Shown: positions 24,072 to 33,696, counted from the first letter of the stretch. The stretch: 64,000 bases of DNA from JAWCQZ01 sp038869515 [NCBI: Halobacteria archaeon] (GCA_038869515.1 JAWCQZ010000010.1:1-64000); one strand, 5' to 3'. A program made the numbers and translations. Notes: generated from the letters alone by a model not told the origin.

Positions 24072-24488
24072 GTGGCGAGGCTCCACCGGTTTCGCGAGCC
24101 GAGGGTCACCGTGGACGCGGTCATCCTCGAGAGGGGCCGCGTCGTCCTGGTCCGCCGGGGGACCCCGCCGTTCCGGGGCCGCTTCGCGCTCCCCGGGGGG
24201 TTCCTGGAGCCGGGCGAGACCGTGGAGCGGGCGGCGCGGAGGGAGGCCCGGGAGGAGACCGGCCTCCGCGTCGCGCTGACGGGGCTGGTGGGGGTCTACT
24301 CGGGGCCCGGGCGCGACCCGAGGGGCCCGGTGGTGACGGTCGCCTTCCGGGCGCGGCGGGTCTCGGGGAGCCTCCGCGGGGGGGACGACGCCGCCGAAGC
24401 GCGCTGGTTCGGGACTGGAAATGTGCCGCCGCTCGCCTTCGATCATCGGAAGATTCTTCGGGACGCCCTGCGGATGGGGCGGCGATGA
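24072..24488 (+). CDS. Nudix hydrolase
   Basis: The 138 residues contain a full Nudix box (GGFLEPGETVERAARREAR then EETGL, about residues 43-65), the divalent-metal site for nucleoside diphosphate hydrolysis. The substrate may be ADP-ribose or a damaged NTP; this is not decided by the sequence. The start is GTG, and its stop overlaps the aspS start (ATGA). Confidence 0.88.
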   Translation: MARLHRFREPRVTVDAVILERGRVVLVRRGTPPFRGRFALPGGFLEPGETVERAARREAREETGLRVALTGLVGVYSGPGRDPRGPVVTVAFRARRVSGSLRGGDDAAEARWFGTGNVPPLAFDHRKILRDALRMGRR

Positions 24489-25765
24489 CCCCCACCCACG
24501 CCAGCGACCAGGTCACCCCGGAGTTGGAGGGGAAGCGGGTCACCGTGGCGGGGTGGGCGGAGGAGACCCGGGACATGGGGGGGCTCCTCTTCCTGGTCCT
24601 GAGGGACGGCCACGGGAAGGTGCAGGTGACGCTCGCCAAGAAGCGCGTCGATGCGTCGCTCTTCGACGCCGCCCGCGCCGTTCCGCGGGAGTCGGTGGTG
24701 GAGGTGACCGGGACCGTCCGGCGGGAGCCGAAGGCGCCCGGGGGGTGCGAACTCCAGCCCGACTCCCTCCGGGTGGTCTCGGCGGCGCGGAGCCCGCTCC
24801 CGCTCGACCCCTCCGAGAAGGTCCCCGCGGAGCTCGACACCCGCCTCGACGCGCGCTTCCTCGACCTGCGGCGGCCGGCGGTCCAGGCGATCTTCCGGCT
24901 GCGGTCGGAGCTCCTCCAGACCCTCCGCGCGCTGTTTGCGGAGCGGGGCTTCGTCGAGATCTACACCCCGAAAATCCTCGCCGCGGCCGCCGAGGGGGGT
25001 GCCGCCCTCTTCCCGGTCGCCTACTTCGAGCAGGAGGCGTTCCTCGCCCAGAGCCCCCAGTTGTACAAGCAGTCGATCATGGCGACCGGCCTCGACCGGG
25101 TCTTCGAAATCGGGCCCATCTTCCGCGCCGAGGAGCACGACACCCGCAAGCACCTGAACGAGGCGGTCTCCATCGACGTGGAGTGCGCCTGGATGGACGA
25201 CGCGCAGGTGATGGACCTGGCGGAGGAGGTGGTGGCGGCGTGCTACGCGCGGGCCGCGGGGAGCCGGTGGCTCAAGCCGCTGCAAACCGAGTTGAAGGTG
25301 CCGAAGCGCCCCTTCCGGCGGCTCACCTACCGGGAGGCCGTGTCGCTGATTCCCGACCACGCGCGGTTCGGCGAAGACCTCTCCACCGCGGCGGAGAAGG
25401 CGCTCGGGGACAGAATCGGAGCCCCCTACTTCATCACCGACTGGCCCGCGCGGCTCAAGCCCTACTACACCCAGCCGGGCTCCGACCCCGCCCTCTGCAA
25501 GGGGTTCGACCTGATGCACCCGCGGATGGAACTTGCGTCCGGCGGCCAGCGGGTCCACGACCCCGACCTGCTCGAGAAGCGCATCCGGGAGCAGGGGCTG
25601 AGCCCGGAGCGGTTCGAGTTCTACCTGCGGGCGTTCCGCTACGGGATGCCCCCCCACGCCGGGTGGGGGATGGGGCTCGACCGGCTGATGGCGTGCATCG
25701 TGGGGGCGGAGAACATCCGGGAAGTGGTGCTGTTTCCGCGGGACCGGAAGCGATTGGTGCCGTAG
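24485..25765 (+). CDS. aspS: Aspartyl-tRNA synthetase, probably non-discriminating
   Basis: The 426 residues have an N-terminal OB anticodon domain and a class II core with motif 2 FRAEEHDTRKHLNE and motif 3 GMGLDRL. It is the archaeal/eukaryal type. By memory-based alignment to the Thermococcus enzyme, the determinant positions read Glu (GWAEE) in place of W26 and Pro (PKAPGG) in place of K85. The Pro matches enzymes that also charge tRNA-Asn. With gatCAB nearby, indirect Asn-tRNA synthesis is likely. Confidence 0.92.
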   Translation: MTPTHASDQVTPELEGKRVTVAGWAEETRDMGGLLFLVLRDGHGKVQVTLAKKRVDASLFDAARAVPRESVVEVTGTVRREPKAPGGCELQPDSLRVVSAARSPLPLDPSEKVPAELDTRLDARFLDLRRPAVQAIFRLRSELLQTLRALFAERGFVEIYTPKILAAAAEGGAALFPVAYFEQEAFLAQSPQLYKQSIMATGLDRVFEIGPIFRAEEHDTRKHLNEAVSIDVECAWMDDAQVMDLAEEVVAACYARAAGSRWLKPLQTELKVPKRPFRRLTYREAVSLIPDHARFGEDLSTAAEKALGDRIGAPYFITDWPARLKPYYTQPGSDPALCKGFDLMHPRMELASGGQRVHDPDLLEKRIREQGLSPERFEFYLRAFRYGMPPHAGWGMGLDRLMACIVGAENIREVVLFPRDRKRLVP

Positions 25766-26123
25766 CGGCTCATGATGAAAACAAGCGACGGCGGAAGAAA
25801 CAACCGCACTTTGCCGTGTTCAGAGAGCCCGCAGAAGACCGCACCGCCCTCGGGCTCATCTCCAGGAAGTCGGTGCAGCAGGAGTGGTCGGGGGCCTTCC
25901 TGAGCCGCAGCCGCTCCCGCCATCCGTCGCTCATCGCCGGTGCGAATCTGCAATTTTCCAACGGCCACAGAGCGACGGCCTCAAAAACGCTGGCGCTTCC
26001 ACGCCCTTGCGCCCGCGCGCGGGCCCTTCCGGGGCCCCTGCGTTCAAAACCCGCCCCGGGCCGGGAACTCCGCGGCGCGCAGGACTGGATAACTTAAATA
26101 GAAGCCAGCCGGCTTCGATGGGA
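25766..26123. other. Gene-free stretch before endonuclease IV
   Basis: No convincing gene was found in about 350 nt; minus-strand frames of 63 and 109 codons here have no family features. Contents are a 14-bp perfect palindrome GCCCGCGCGCGGGC at 26011-26024, a GGGCCC-TTCCG-GGGCCC hairpin just after it, and the TATA box CTTAAATA at 26093-26100 for the next gene. Confidence 0.5.
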
Positions 26124-26966
26124 ATGTCCCTCCTCGGCGCCCACGTCTCCATCTCCGGCTCCGTCGCCAACGCCCCGGAGAATGGCGCCCGCATCGGCTG
26201 CGAGGCCATCCAGATTTTCTCGAAGAACCAGCGCCAGTGGAAAGCGAAGCCCCTGACCGACGCGGAGGCGGAAGCATTCAAATCTGCGATGGAGAAGCAC
26301 CACATCCGCGCCGCCATGGTCCACGACTCCTACCTCATCAACCTCGCCGACCCGGAGGAGGCGGGTTGGAAGCGCTCGGTGGCCGCATTCGTGGACGAGA
26401 TGGAGCGGTGCGAGGCTCTCGGAATCCCGCGGCTGGTCTTCCACCCCGGCGCACCGAAGGAGGCGGGGGAGGAGTTTGGCCTGAAGCGCATCGCCGAGGC
26501 GCTCGACCGCAGCCTCTCGAAGGCGAAGGCCGGGAGCGTCTCGCCGCTCATCGAGAACACCGCGGGCCAGGGCTCCAACGTCGGGTGGCGGTTCGAGCAC
26601 CTGCGCGCCATCCTCGACTCCCTCTCCGACCCGAAGCGGGTGGGAATTTGCATCGACACCTGCCACACATTCGCGGGCGGCTACGACATCCGGACCAGGG
26701 AGGGCTGGGAGGCGACTTTGAAGGAGTTCGACCGGGTCGTGGGGCTGGAGAAAATCGGCGCCTTCCACCTCAACGACTCCAAGAAGGAGTTGAACTGCCG
26801 CGTGGACCGCCACGAGCACATCGGGCAGGGGCGCATCGGCGCCGAACCCTTCCGGGCGCTGGTCCGCGACCCGCGGTTCAAGGAGACCCCCATGGCCCTC
26901 GAGACCCCGGGGGAGGACTCCGATTTCGAGCGGAACTTGAAACTCCTGAAGCGGTTCCGCGGCTGA
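26124..26966 (+). CDS. nfo: Endonuclease IV (AP endonuclease)
   Basis: This enzyme cuts DNA at abasic sites in base-excision repair. The 280 residues follow the TIM-barrel Nfo family: LGAHVSISGS at the start, LVFHPGA, the metal Glu in LIENTAGQG, ICIDTCHTFAGGYD, HLNDSKKEL and DRHEHIGQG with further His ligands. ATG 26124 is preferred to 26118 because TTAAATA at 26094-26100 is then 27 nt away. Confidence 0.95.
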   Translation: MSLLGAHVSISGSVANAPENGARIGCEAIQIFSKNQRQWKAKPLTDAEAEAFKSAMEKHHIRAAMVHDSYLINLADPEEAGWKRSVAAFVDEMERCEALGIPRLVFHPGAPKEAGEEFGLKRIAEALDRSLSKAKAGSVSPLIENTAGQGSNVGWRFEHLRAILDSLSDPKRVGICIDTCHTFAGGYDIRTREGWEATLKEFDRVVGLEKIGAFHLNDSKKELNCRVDRHEHIGQGRIGAEPFRALVRDPRFKETPMALETPGEDSDFERNLKLLKRFRG

Positions 26967-27008
26967 CCCCGCAAAAGCCATTTCACGCCCCCCGCGCCAC
27001 GTTTCCCC

Positions 27009-27599
27009 ATGGAGAATCCATCCCTGGCCGTGGTGGACCTCTGGCTCCGGGAGGAGCTGGAGGAGGCCCTCCGCTTCGTGGGCCGGAGACTCCGCGGCGA
27101 AATCCCCATCCCCGGCCTCCGGGGGTTCCTCGCCGACATCCTGGTGGACCGGGCGCGGAAACTCGGCCTGAAGAAGATCGACTACCTCCTCGAGAACGCC
27201 GGCGATTCCCGCAGCCCCGACGGCTGGAGGGACTACGCGGAGCTCCAGGAGGTCTACCGGAGGGCCCGGCGGGACCACCCGCGCTTCCCCGACCTCGAGG
27301 ACCTCCTCCGGACGGCCTACCTCCGCGCATCGGGGGTGGTGGCCCGCCTCTTGAAGGCGCGGGGGGGGACCATGGGGGAGCTCCTGCGGAGCGCCTACCC
27401 GACCCGCCAGGAGGCCCTTGAAGCGGTCCAGAGGGAGCTGGAGATGCTCGACCGCCTCCTCGACCTGGTCGGAAAGAACCTCGGCCTGGTCGCCTTCCCG
27501 GGGCCGGTCCGGGGGCCCTGGCTCCGCCTCGCCCGGGAGACCGCCGATTTCTCGCGGGGGAGGCTCGTCGCATTCGTGGAGGAGGCCTACGCCCGGTGA
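27009..27599 (+). CDS. Helical protein of unknown function
   Basis: The 196 residues are predicted to be mostly helical and soluble, with a DLWLREELEEALRFVGRRL opening and no recognised catalytic motif. Its stop overlaps the MFS transporter start (GTGA), so they are probably co-expressed. I do not recognise the family. Confidence 0.65.
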   Translation: MENPSLAVVDLWLREELEEALRFVGRRLRGEIPIPGLRGFLADILVDRARKLGLKKIDYLLENAGDSRSPDGWRDYAELQEVYRRARRDHPRFPDLEDLLRTAYLRASGVVARLLKARGGTMGELLRSAYPTRQEALEAVQRELEMLDRLLDLVGKNLGLVAFPGPVRGPWLRLARETADFSRGRLVAFVEEAYAR

Positions 27600-28789
27600 G
27601 CGAGCCGCACCCGGCCGCCGACAGGGTCCCTCGCGAGTTTCGCCGGAACGTGGCCATCCTCGGCCTCGTCTCCTTTTTCAACGACTTCGGCAGCGAGATG
27701 GCGCTGCCGCTGCTCCCCTTCTTCCTCCTCTCCCTCGGCGCCACCCCCGCCCACATCGGCCTCATGGAAGGGGCGGCCCTCGGGGCGGTCTACTTCGCCA
27801 CCCTCCCCGCGGGCCTCCTCTCCGACCGGCTGGTGCGCCGGAAGCCGGTGGTCGTCGCGGGCTACGCCGTCGCGGCCCTCTCCCGGGCCGGCTTCGTGGC
27901 GGCGACCCACTGGACCCACCTCCTCGCGGCCCGCCTCTCCGACCGGGTCGGGAAGGGCCTCCGGGGGCCCCCCCGGGACGCCCTGGTGGCGGAGTCGGAG
28001 GCCCGCGCCCGGTGGGGCCGCGCCTTCGGCCTCCAGCGCGCCCTCGACACCGCAGGGGCGGTGGCGGGCTCGGTGTGCGCGCTCCTCTTCCTCGCGGCGG
28101 GGGCGGACTACCGGGCGGTCTTCCTGGTCGCCCTCGCGCCCTCCCTCCTTTCGGTCCTCCTGCTGCTCGGGGTCCGGGAGACCGGCTCCGGAGTCCGACG
28201 GCGGGAGCGGCTGCCGCGCCGCCCGGTCGGGCCGGAGTTGAAGCGGTTCATGGGGGTCGCCCTCCTCTACGCCGCCGGGAGCCTCGGCGCGGTCCTCCTC
28301 CTCCTGCGGGCCTCGGAACTTGGCGCCTCCCCGGCCGCGGGGGCGGGGCTCTATATCCTCTTCAACGTCGCGGGGGCCGCGCTCGCCTACCCGACGGGCC
28401 GCCTCTCCGACCGGGTCGGACGGAGGCGGGCGGTCCTCCTCTGCCTCCTCGTCCAGGCCGCCGCGATGGGGAGTTTCGCCGCCGCGCCCCCGGGGCTCCT
28501 CCTGGCCCCCCTCTTCCTCCTCGCGGGCTTCGCCTACGAGTTCTTCCAGACCTCCTCCCGCGCCTACGTGGCCGACCTCGCGCCGCCGGAGCGGCGGGCC
28601 ACCTTCTTCGGGGGCTACCAGGTCGTTCTCGGCGCCGGAACCGTGGCGGGCGGCGCGGCGGCGGGGGCCCTCTGGGCCGCCCGCGGGGCGGAGGCCGCCT
28701 TCGGCCTCGCGGCGGGGCTGGTCCTGCTCTCGGCCCTCGTGCTGGCGACCGGGCGCAAACGGGAAAATTTTAACCCGCCACCGGCCTAG
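27596..28789 (+). CDS. MFS transporter
   Basis: The 397 residues form about 12 transmembrane helices with the major-facilitator loop motif GLLSDRLVRRKP after helix 2 and its repeat GRLSDRVGRRRA in the second half. FNDFGSEMALPLLPFFL in helix 1 resembles drug/metabolite exporters of bacteria and archaea. The GTG start overlaps the previous stop. The substrate is not predictable. Confidence 0.85.
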   Translation: MSEPHPAADRVPREFRRNVAILGLVSFFNDFGSEMALPLLPFFLLSLGATPAHIGLMEGAALGAVYFATLPAGLLSDRLVRRKPVVVAGYAVAALSRAGFVAATHWTHLLAARLSDRVGKGLRGPPRDALVAESEARARWGRAFGLQRALDTAGAVAGSVCALLFLAAGADYRAVFLVALAPSLLSVLLLLGVRETGSGVRRRERLPRRPVGPELKRFMGVALLYAAGSLGAVLLLLRASELGASPAAGAGLYILFNVAGAALAYPTGRLSDRVGRRRAVLLCLLVQAAAMGSFAAAPPGLLLAPLFLLAGFAYEFFQTSSRAYVADLAPPERRATFFGGYQVVLGAGTVAGGAAAGALWAARGAEAAFGLAAGLVLLSALVLATGRKRENFNPPPA

Positions 28790-28797
28790 CCTCCAGC

Positions 28798-29511
28798 GTG
28801 CCCGCGCTCCCCCCCAAGGGCCCCAAGGCCGACGTCGGCAACCTCGCCCTCGCCACCCAGGCCTCGTTGCGCGTCCGGGAGGAGGGGCTCGGCCTGAACA
28901 TCCACATCGACCCCTTCCAGGTGAAGGAGCCGGCGAAGACCGACCTCATCTTCATCACCCACCCCCACTTCGACCATTGCGACCCGAAGTCCGTCGAAAG
29001 GCTCTACACCAAGGGCAAGACACGCGTCGTCGCCCCCGCCGAGTGCTTCAATGACCTCAAGGGGCTCGCGAGGGAGGACTGCCACGTGGTCGCCCCGGGC
29101 CAGTCCTCCGAGATTTTCGGCGTCCCCTTCACCACGCTGCCCGCCTACAACCTCGTCCAGGAGCGCGCCCACTTCCACCCGCGGGAGAAAGGGTGGGTCG
29201 GCTACGTCCTGAAGGTGAACCGGCAGACCCTCTACCACGCGGGGGACACCGACCTCATCCCGGAGATGGGCCCGCTCGCGAGCCGCCTCAACCTCGGCTT
29301 CCTCTGCGCCGGGGGGACCTACACGATGTCGGTGGACGAGGCGCTGAAGGCGGCGGAGTCCATCCGGGCCGACATCACGGTCCCGATGCACCTCATCCCG
29401 GTCGACCCGAAGGACGTCACGAAGCAGCGGAGGGAGGCGGAGCGGTTCAAGACCGCGATGGAGACGAAGAAGATGAGGGCGGAAGTGATGGGCGGGTTCG
29501 GGAAGTTCTGA
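28798..29511 (+). CDS. Metallo-beta-lactamase-fold protein (UPF0173-like)
   Basis: The 237 residues carry ITHPHFDHCDP (about residues 53-63, H-x-H-x-D-H), LYHAGDTDLIPEM and a late VPMHLIPV, the pattern of the UPF0173/UlaG-like MBL family. The reaction is unknown. The GTG start is supported by AAAATTTTAAC (28764-28774), about 27 nt upstream. It lies 8 nt downstream of the MFS gene but has its own promoter. Confidence 0.85.
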   Translation: MPALPPKGPKADVGNLALATQASLRVREEGLGLNIHIDPFQVKEPAKTDLIFITHPHFDHCDPKSVERLYTKGKTRVVAPAECFNDLKGLAREDCHVVAPGQSSEIFGVPFTTLPAYNLVQERAHFHPREKGWVGYVLKVNRQTLYHAGDTDLIPEMGPLASRLNLGFLCAGGTYTMSVDEALKAAESIRADITVPMHLIPVDPKDVTKQRREAERFKTAMETKKMRAEVMGGFGKF

Positions 29512-29629
29512 AACTGTCGCCGGTCCACTCCCGACAGAAGACGGAAAAACGGCGGTGTTGCTATCTCGCCAGGCCCCGTGCTCTTGCCCACGCCCCAAGC
29601 CATAAGCCCCGGAGGTTCGAAGAGGTCCG

Positions 29630-30235
29630 ATGCGCCAAATCATCTTGTTCGCCCGTCGCGCCCCCACCTCCCCGGGGTTCAAGTTGAACGACCTCCCGGG
29701 CGCGGGCCGGATGGACCTCGTCTGCCGGTGCGTCACCTCCGCCCTCTTTCTCTCCGAAGAGATCCGGCGCGACACCGCGATTGCGGCGGTCCTCGACGGG
29801 GCCCCCGACCCCCCGAAGGCCGTCACTTTCCACGGCGCGAAGGTCCGGCGGCTCTACCCCGACGAGCGCAACGTCGCCTCGCACATCCAGATTGCGCTGG
29901 AGGCGAGCCTCCGGGCGGGGCCGGGCGAGGTCCCCGAACCGGAGCCCGGAATCACCGTGGCCCGGAAAGGGCTTGAGTCCATTTTGAAGGAGCGGGCAGA
30001 GGAGGGCCGAGCATTGCTCTATTTGCACAAGCAGGGGGAGGACCTCCGCAAGGCCGAGTTGCCCGGGGGCGCGACCTTCGTCCTGGGCGACCACCTCGGA
30101 TTGCCGAAGGCGGCGGAAGGGCTCCTGGAGCGTCTCGGGGCGCGGCGGCTCTCGGTGGGGCGGGTTGAATATCTCGCCAGCCACGTCATCGCCGTGGTGC
30201 ACAACGAACTGGACCGGCGGCTGGAGGGTCCATGA
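29630..30235 (+). CDS. trmY: tRNA pseudouridine-54 N1-methyltransferase
   Basis: TrmY makes N1-methylpseudouridine at position 54 of archaeal tRNA. The 201 residues match the SPOUT family: QIILFARRAPTSPGFKLNDLPGAGRMDLVCR at the start, FVLGDHLGLP (knot, SAM site) and the C-terminal VEYLASHVIAVVHNELD. It appears monocistronic. Confidence 0.93.
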   Translation: MRQIILFARRAPTSPGFKLNDLPGAGRMDLVCRCVTSALFLSEEIRRDTAIAAVLDGAPDPPKAVTFHGAKVRRLYPDERNVASHIQIALEASLRAGPGEVPEPEPGITVARKGLESILKERAEEGRALLYLHKQGEDLRKAELPGGATFVLGDHLGLPKAAEGLLERLGARRLSVGRVEYLASHVIAVVHNELDRRLEGP

Positions 30236-30351
30236 AAAAACATCCTCCTCAAGAACGTCGTCTTCACTCAGGGGTCGCGCGGTGGCGAGTCCCCTGAGGC
30301 CCGCGCCCGCGCGCAAGGAGCTGCCTGCATTCCGGAGGTCGGTGGAGGAAT

Positions 30352-31239
30352 CTATACCCGTCTGAGGAACAACGCGGCGGCCATCAATGCGATGAACACA
30401 AGGGCCGCCGCCTGCGCGGGAAGGGGCCAGTCGAACCGGATTTTCTCCAGCGCCTCCGGGTTCGCGTTCAGTTTCGACGCCCACGGCTCCTGGGCGTGGA
30501 ACCTCCCCTCCCACGCCACCGCGTTCCTCCGCTCCCGCAGGGCCTTCAGCACCTCCGCTTCGGTCAACTCCGGGACGAGAACGCAGGTGGTCGCCTCCCC
30601 GAGGCCGTCGGCGAAGTGGGAGTCGCTCACCCCGATTTTGAGCGTGTCGTTGTAGAGGCCGAGCCCCTGCAGGATGGCGGTGAACTCCTCGACCTCCCGG
30701 TGCTTCCCCTCGAAGGCGACCGCCGTGTTCACCCACTCGTAGCCGTCGGCCTTCCCGTTCTCGAAGACCGGCAGGACGTTCCGGTGGTAGCGGGCGGCCG
30801 GGTGGTTGATGATGGCGATGCCCCCCTGGCGGCGGATCTCCTCCAGCGTCTCGTTCAGAGGCAGCCACCGGGAGACCGTGGTCCGGATTCCGAGGGCCCC
30901 CACGTGCCAGGAGGCGGTGGTGACCTCCTCCCCGGTGATGACCAGGATGGGGAAGCCCGCGAGCCCGCCCCACCACTTGACGAGGTCGCCGCCGAAGGCG
31001 GTGTTGTGGTCGGTGACCACCACGAAGTCGTTGTTCCTGCGCTGGAGCGTCGCGAGGAAGTCGTGGGGGTGGACCCGGGCGTCGAAGGAGGGGAAGAGGT
31101 GGGTGTGCATGTCGCCGCAGGCGAGGCGGAGGCCGTCCACCGTCACCACGGTCGGCCCCCGGCCGTCGTAGGCGGCGGAGAGGGCGAGGGACGCCGCCAG
31201 GGCGGCCGCGGCGATTCCGAGGAGGGCGACCGGCCTCAT
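30352..31239 (-). CDS. Exported PHP-domain phosphoesterase
   Basis: The 295 residues have an N-terminal signal helix, the PHP metal motifs DMHTHLFP, VTDHNTAFG, TGEEVTT, IINHPAARYH and SDSHF, and a C-terminal transmembrane helix. This places a metal-dependent phosphoesterase on the outer face of the membrane. The substrate is unknown. Its start overlaps the stop of the Yip1-like gene (ATGA), so the two form an operon. Confidence 0.82.
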   Translation of the reverse strand: MRPVALLGIAAAALAASLALSAAYDGRGPTVVTVDGLRLACGDMHTHLFPSFDARVHPHDFLATLQRRNNDFVVVTDHNTAFGGDLVKWWGGLAGFPILVITGEEVTTASWHVGALGIRTTVSRWLPLNETLEEIRRQGGIAIINHPAARYHRNVLPVFENGKADGYEWVNTAVAFEGKHREVEEFTAILQGLGLYNDTLKIGVSDSHFADGLGEATTCVLVPELTEAEVLKALRERRNAVAWEGRFHAQEPWASKLNANPEALEKIRFDWPLPAQAAALVFIALMAAALFLRRV

Positions 31240-31862
31240 GGTCCGGGGACCGCGTACCGCGCCTCCGTGAAGAAGAGGAAGACGTCGGGCTGGATGAACA
31301 GGTGGGGGACGAGGAGCATGGCCGAGAAGAGGAGGGCCAGGAGGGCGACCGCGAGCCGGGCCCGCCCCTTGCTCAGCCCGTAGGCGACCTGGACGCCGCG
31401 CCTCTGGAGCGCGAAGAACCAGACGGCGAAGGCGAGCCCCGGCGGGATGCCGGCGTAGGGCTCGCTGAAGAGGAGGGTGTGCTCGAACCCCTTGAGGGCG
31501 GTGGGCGGCACGAGCAGCAGCGCCCCGATGAGGATGGGGAGCCAGGAGACGACCGCCACCGTCGCGCCCGCGCCCCGGGAGCCCTCTCCTCCCAGGGCCC
31601 GGCAGAGAATGTGGAGGAGCCCCATGTGGAGGGCGAGGAAGCCGAGCCAGAACGCGAAGATGTGGAGGACGTGGCTCGCCAGCAGCATCCGGGACCAGAA
31701 GTAGGAGCCGAGGACCGCCATGAGGGCGGCGGTGAAGAGCCAGTGGGCGGCGATGTCGCGGCGGGACCAGGGGCTCCGTTTCAGGGCCTCGAATGCCCGG
31801 GTCGGGCGGCGGACGAGGAGGCGGGAGAGGTTGGAGGTCGGGACGGGGGCGGCCTCGCCCAT
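31236..31862 (-). CDS. Yip1-family membrane protein
   Basis: The 208 residues begin with RLLVRRPTRAFEALKRSPW, the short amphipathic lead typical of Yip1-domain proteins, followed by five or so transmembrane helices. It is translationally coupled to the PHP phosphoesterase. The promoter CCTATAGG at 31886-31893 is 27 nt upstream. Confidence 0.75.
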   Translation of the reverse strand: MGEAAPVPTSNLSRLLVRRPTRAFEALKRSPWSRRDIAAHWLFTAALMAVLGSYFWSRMLLASHVLHIFAFWLGFLALHMGLLHILCRALGGEGSRGAGATVAVVSWLPILIGALLLVPPTALKGFEHTLLFSEPYAGIPPGLAFAVWFFALQRRGVQVAYGLSKGRARLAVALLALLFSAMLLVPHLFIQPDVFLFFTEARYAVPGP

Positions 31863-31899
31863 GGGCCGCCTGGGGCGGTCCCCCTCCTATAGGTGGCGG

Positions 31900-33639
31900 C
31901 TATGGGGACTTCCGCCCCGCCATCTGGGCCCGCGCCTCTTCCATGATGATGGCCGCGAGCCGCCGGGTGGCCTTGTCGAGCCTCTCCTTCGCGGCGTTGA
32001 CCCTGGCGAACTCCTCCGTCTCCAGCGCCTTGTGGGCCTCCAGGAGCGCCCCGTCCGCCTCCCTCCGCTCCTCCGGCGTGAGGCGCGCACCGAACTCCTT
32101 CAGCGCCTTCACCGACGCCAGGACCGCGGTCTGGAGCCCCAGTTTCGCCTCGGCTGTCTGGCGCTTCTTCATGTCCTCCATCGCCTTCTCGACCGAGGCC
32201 TTCACCATCTCCTGCACCCTCTCGTCGGCGACGTCCACTGCCGATTTCACCGTGGTCTCCACCTTCTTCCCGGTGCGGGTGTCCATGGCGAGGACCTGGA
32301 GGATGCCGTTCTCGTCAATCGTGAACTGGACGCCGATGCGGTGGGTCATGGCGGGAGCGGGCTCCACCTCGAGGTAGAACTTGCCGAGGGAGAAGTTGTC
32401 CGCCGCCATCTCGCGCTCCCCCTGGAGGACGTGGATGAGGATCTTCCGCTGCCCCTCGACGTGGTTCGAGAACATCTCCCCCGCCTTGGTCGGAATCGTC
32501 GTGTTCCGGGGGATGAGGATGTTCATCAGCCCCCCCATCGTCTCGATGCCGAGGCTGAGCGGCGTCACGTCGAGAAGGAGGACGCTCGGCGACTCCCCCG
32601 CGAGGACCGAGCCCTGGATGGCCGCCCCGTGGGCGACCACTTCCATGGGGTCGATGCCCGCCTCGGGCTCCTTGCCCAGAAGCGAGGCCACGAGCCTCCG
32701 CACCGCGGGCATCCGGGTGGGCCCGCCGACCAGGACCGCGCTCTCCACCGCCGGGGGGTCGAGGCGGGCGTCGGCGAGGGCCTGCAGGAGGGGGCCCCGG
32801 CACCGCTCCAGGAGGGGGAGGAAGAGCCCTTCGAGCTCGGCCCGCGTCAGGGTGCGGCGGAAGCCCTTCCGGCCGCCGAGGAACGGGAGGTTGATCTCGG
32901 TCGCCTCCTCGGCGGAGAGGCGGATTTTCGCCTCTTCGGCGGCCTCGCGCAGTTTGGCCGTCGAGGAGGCGTCGAGGGGCCCCGCCTCGGCGGAGAGCCG
33001 CTCCACCAGGGCGCGGTCCATGTCGGTCCCGCCCAACTGCGTGTCGCCGCTGGTCGCCATGACCTGGAAGACCCCCTCCTGGAACTCGAGGAGGGTCACG
33101 TCGAGCGTCCCGCCGCCGAGGTCGAAGACCAGCACACGGTGGCTCCCCTTCCTGTCCAGACCGTAGGCGAGACAGGCGGCGGTGGGCTCGTTCAGGATGC
33201 GGACCGCTTCGAGGCCCGCCATTTCCCCGGCCTTTTTGGTCGCCGTCCGCTGGGCGTCGTTGAAGTAGGCGGGGACGGTGACGACCGCCTTCTCCACCGG
33301 CTCGCCGAGGTGGGCGGAGGCGTCCTCCCTGATTTTCCGGAGCAGGATGGCGCTCAGGTCCACCGGGGTGTACTCCTTGCCGAAAATCGAATACTTGTGG
33401 CCGCTCCCCATTTTTCGCTTGAAGGCGGCGACGGTTCCCTCCGGGTTGGCTGCGGCCTGGCGGCGCGCCGGCTCGCCCACCAGGACCGTCCCGTCCCGCT
33501 GGAAGCCGATGACGCTCGGGAAGTTCTTCCCGTAGGGCGATGGCCCCTCGCGGCTCGGGATGGTGACCGGCCTGCCCCCCCGGACCACCGCGGCCGAAGA
33601 GTTGCTCGTCCCGAGGTCGATGCCGATGATGGGCGCCAT
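31900..33639 (-). CDS. dnaK: Hsp70 chaperone DnaK
   Basis: The 579 residues contain the Hsp70 nucleotide-binding domain (IIGIDLGTSNSSAAVV, VFDLGGGTLDVT, VLVGGPTRMPAV) and the substrate domain (TPLSLGIETMGG, QGEREMAADN). The C-terminal lid is shortened and the usual disordered tail is absent, so it is about 30-60 residues shorter than common DnaK. No GrpE or DnaJ gene is in the window. The HscB-like J-protein at 34817 may be its partner. Confidence 0.95.
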   Translation of the reverse strand: MAPIIGIDLGTSNSSAAVVRGGRPVTIPSREGPSPYGKNFPSVIGFQRDGTVLVGEPARRQAAANPEGTVAAFKRKMGSGHKYSIFGKEYTPVDLSAILLRKIREDASAHLGEPVEKAVVTVPAYFNDAQRTATKKAGEMAGLEAVRILNEPTAACLAYGLDRKGSHRVLVFDLGGGTLDVTLLEFQEGVFQVMATSGDTQLGGTDMDRALVERLSAEAGPLDASSTAKLREAAEEAKIRLSAEEATEINLPFLGGRKGFRRTLTRAELEGLFLPLLERCRGPLLQALADARLDPPAVESAVLVGGPTRMPAVRRLVASLLGKEPEAGIDPMEVVAHGAAIQGSVLAGESPSVLLLDVTPLSLGIETMGGLMNILIPRNTTIPTKAGEMFSNHVEGQRKILIHVLQGEREMAADNFSLGKFYLEVEPAPAMTHRIGVQFTIDENGILQVLAMDTRTGKKVETTVKSAVDVADERVQEMVKASVEKAMEDMKKRQTAEAKLGLQTAVLASVKALKEFGARLTPEERREADGALLEAHKALETEEFARVNAAKERLDKATRRLAAIIMEEARAQMAGRKSP

Positions 33640-33696
33640 GGGGAGAGGGCTCCGGGTGGGCCTTGAACCCTTTCAGTTTTCTCTATTTTCCCGGGG

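Noticed and set aside
21629-24124. An 831-codon frame fusing upstream sequence to GatA
   Set aside because: The region upstream of 23029 encodes GatC and, on the other strand, TrkA; the GTGA overlap marks the real gatA start.
25639-25968. Minus-strand frames of 63 and 109 codons after aspS
   Set aside because: Arg/Ser-rich composition typical of antisense frames in high-GC DNA, no motif, no promoter, and partial overlap with aspS.
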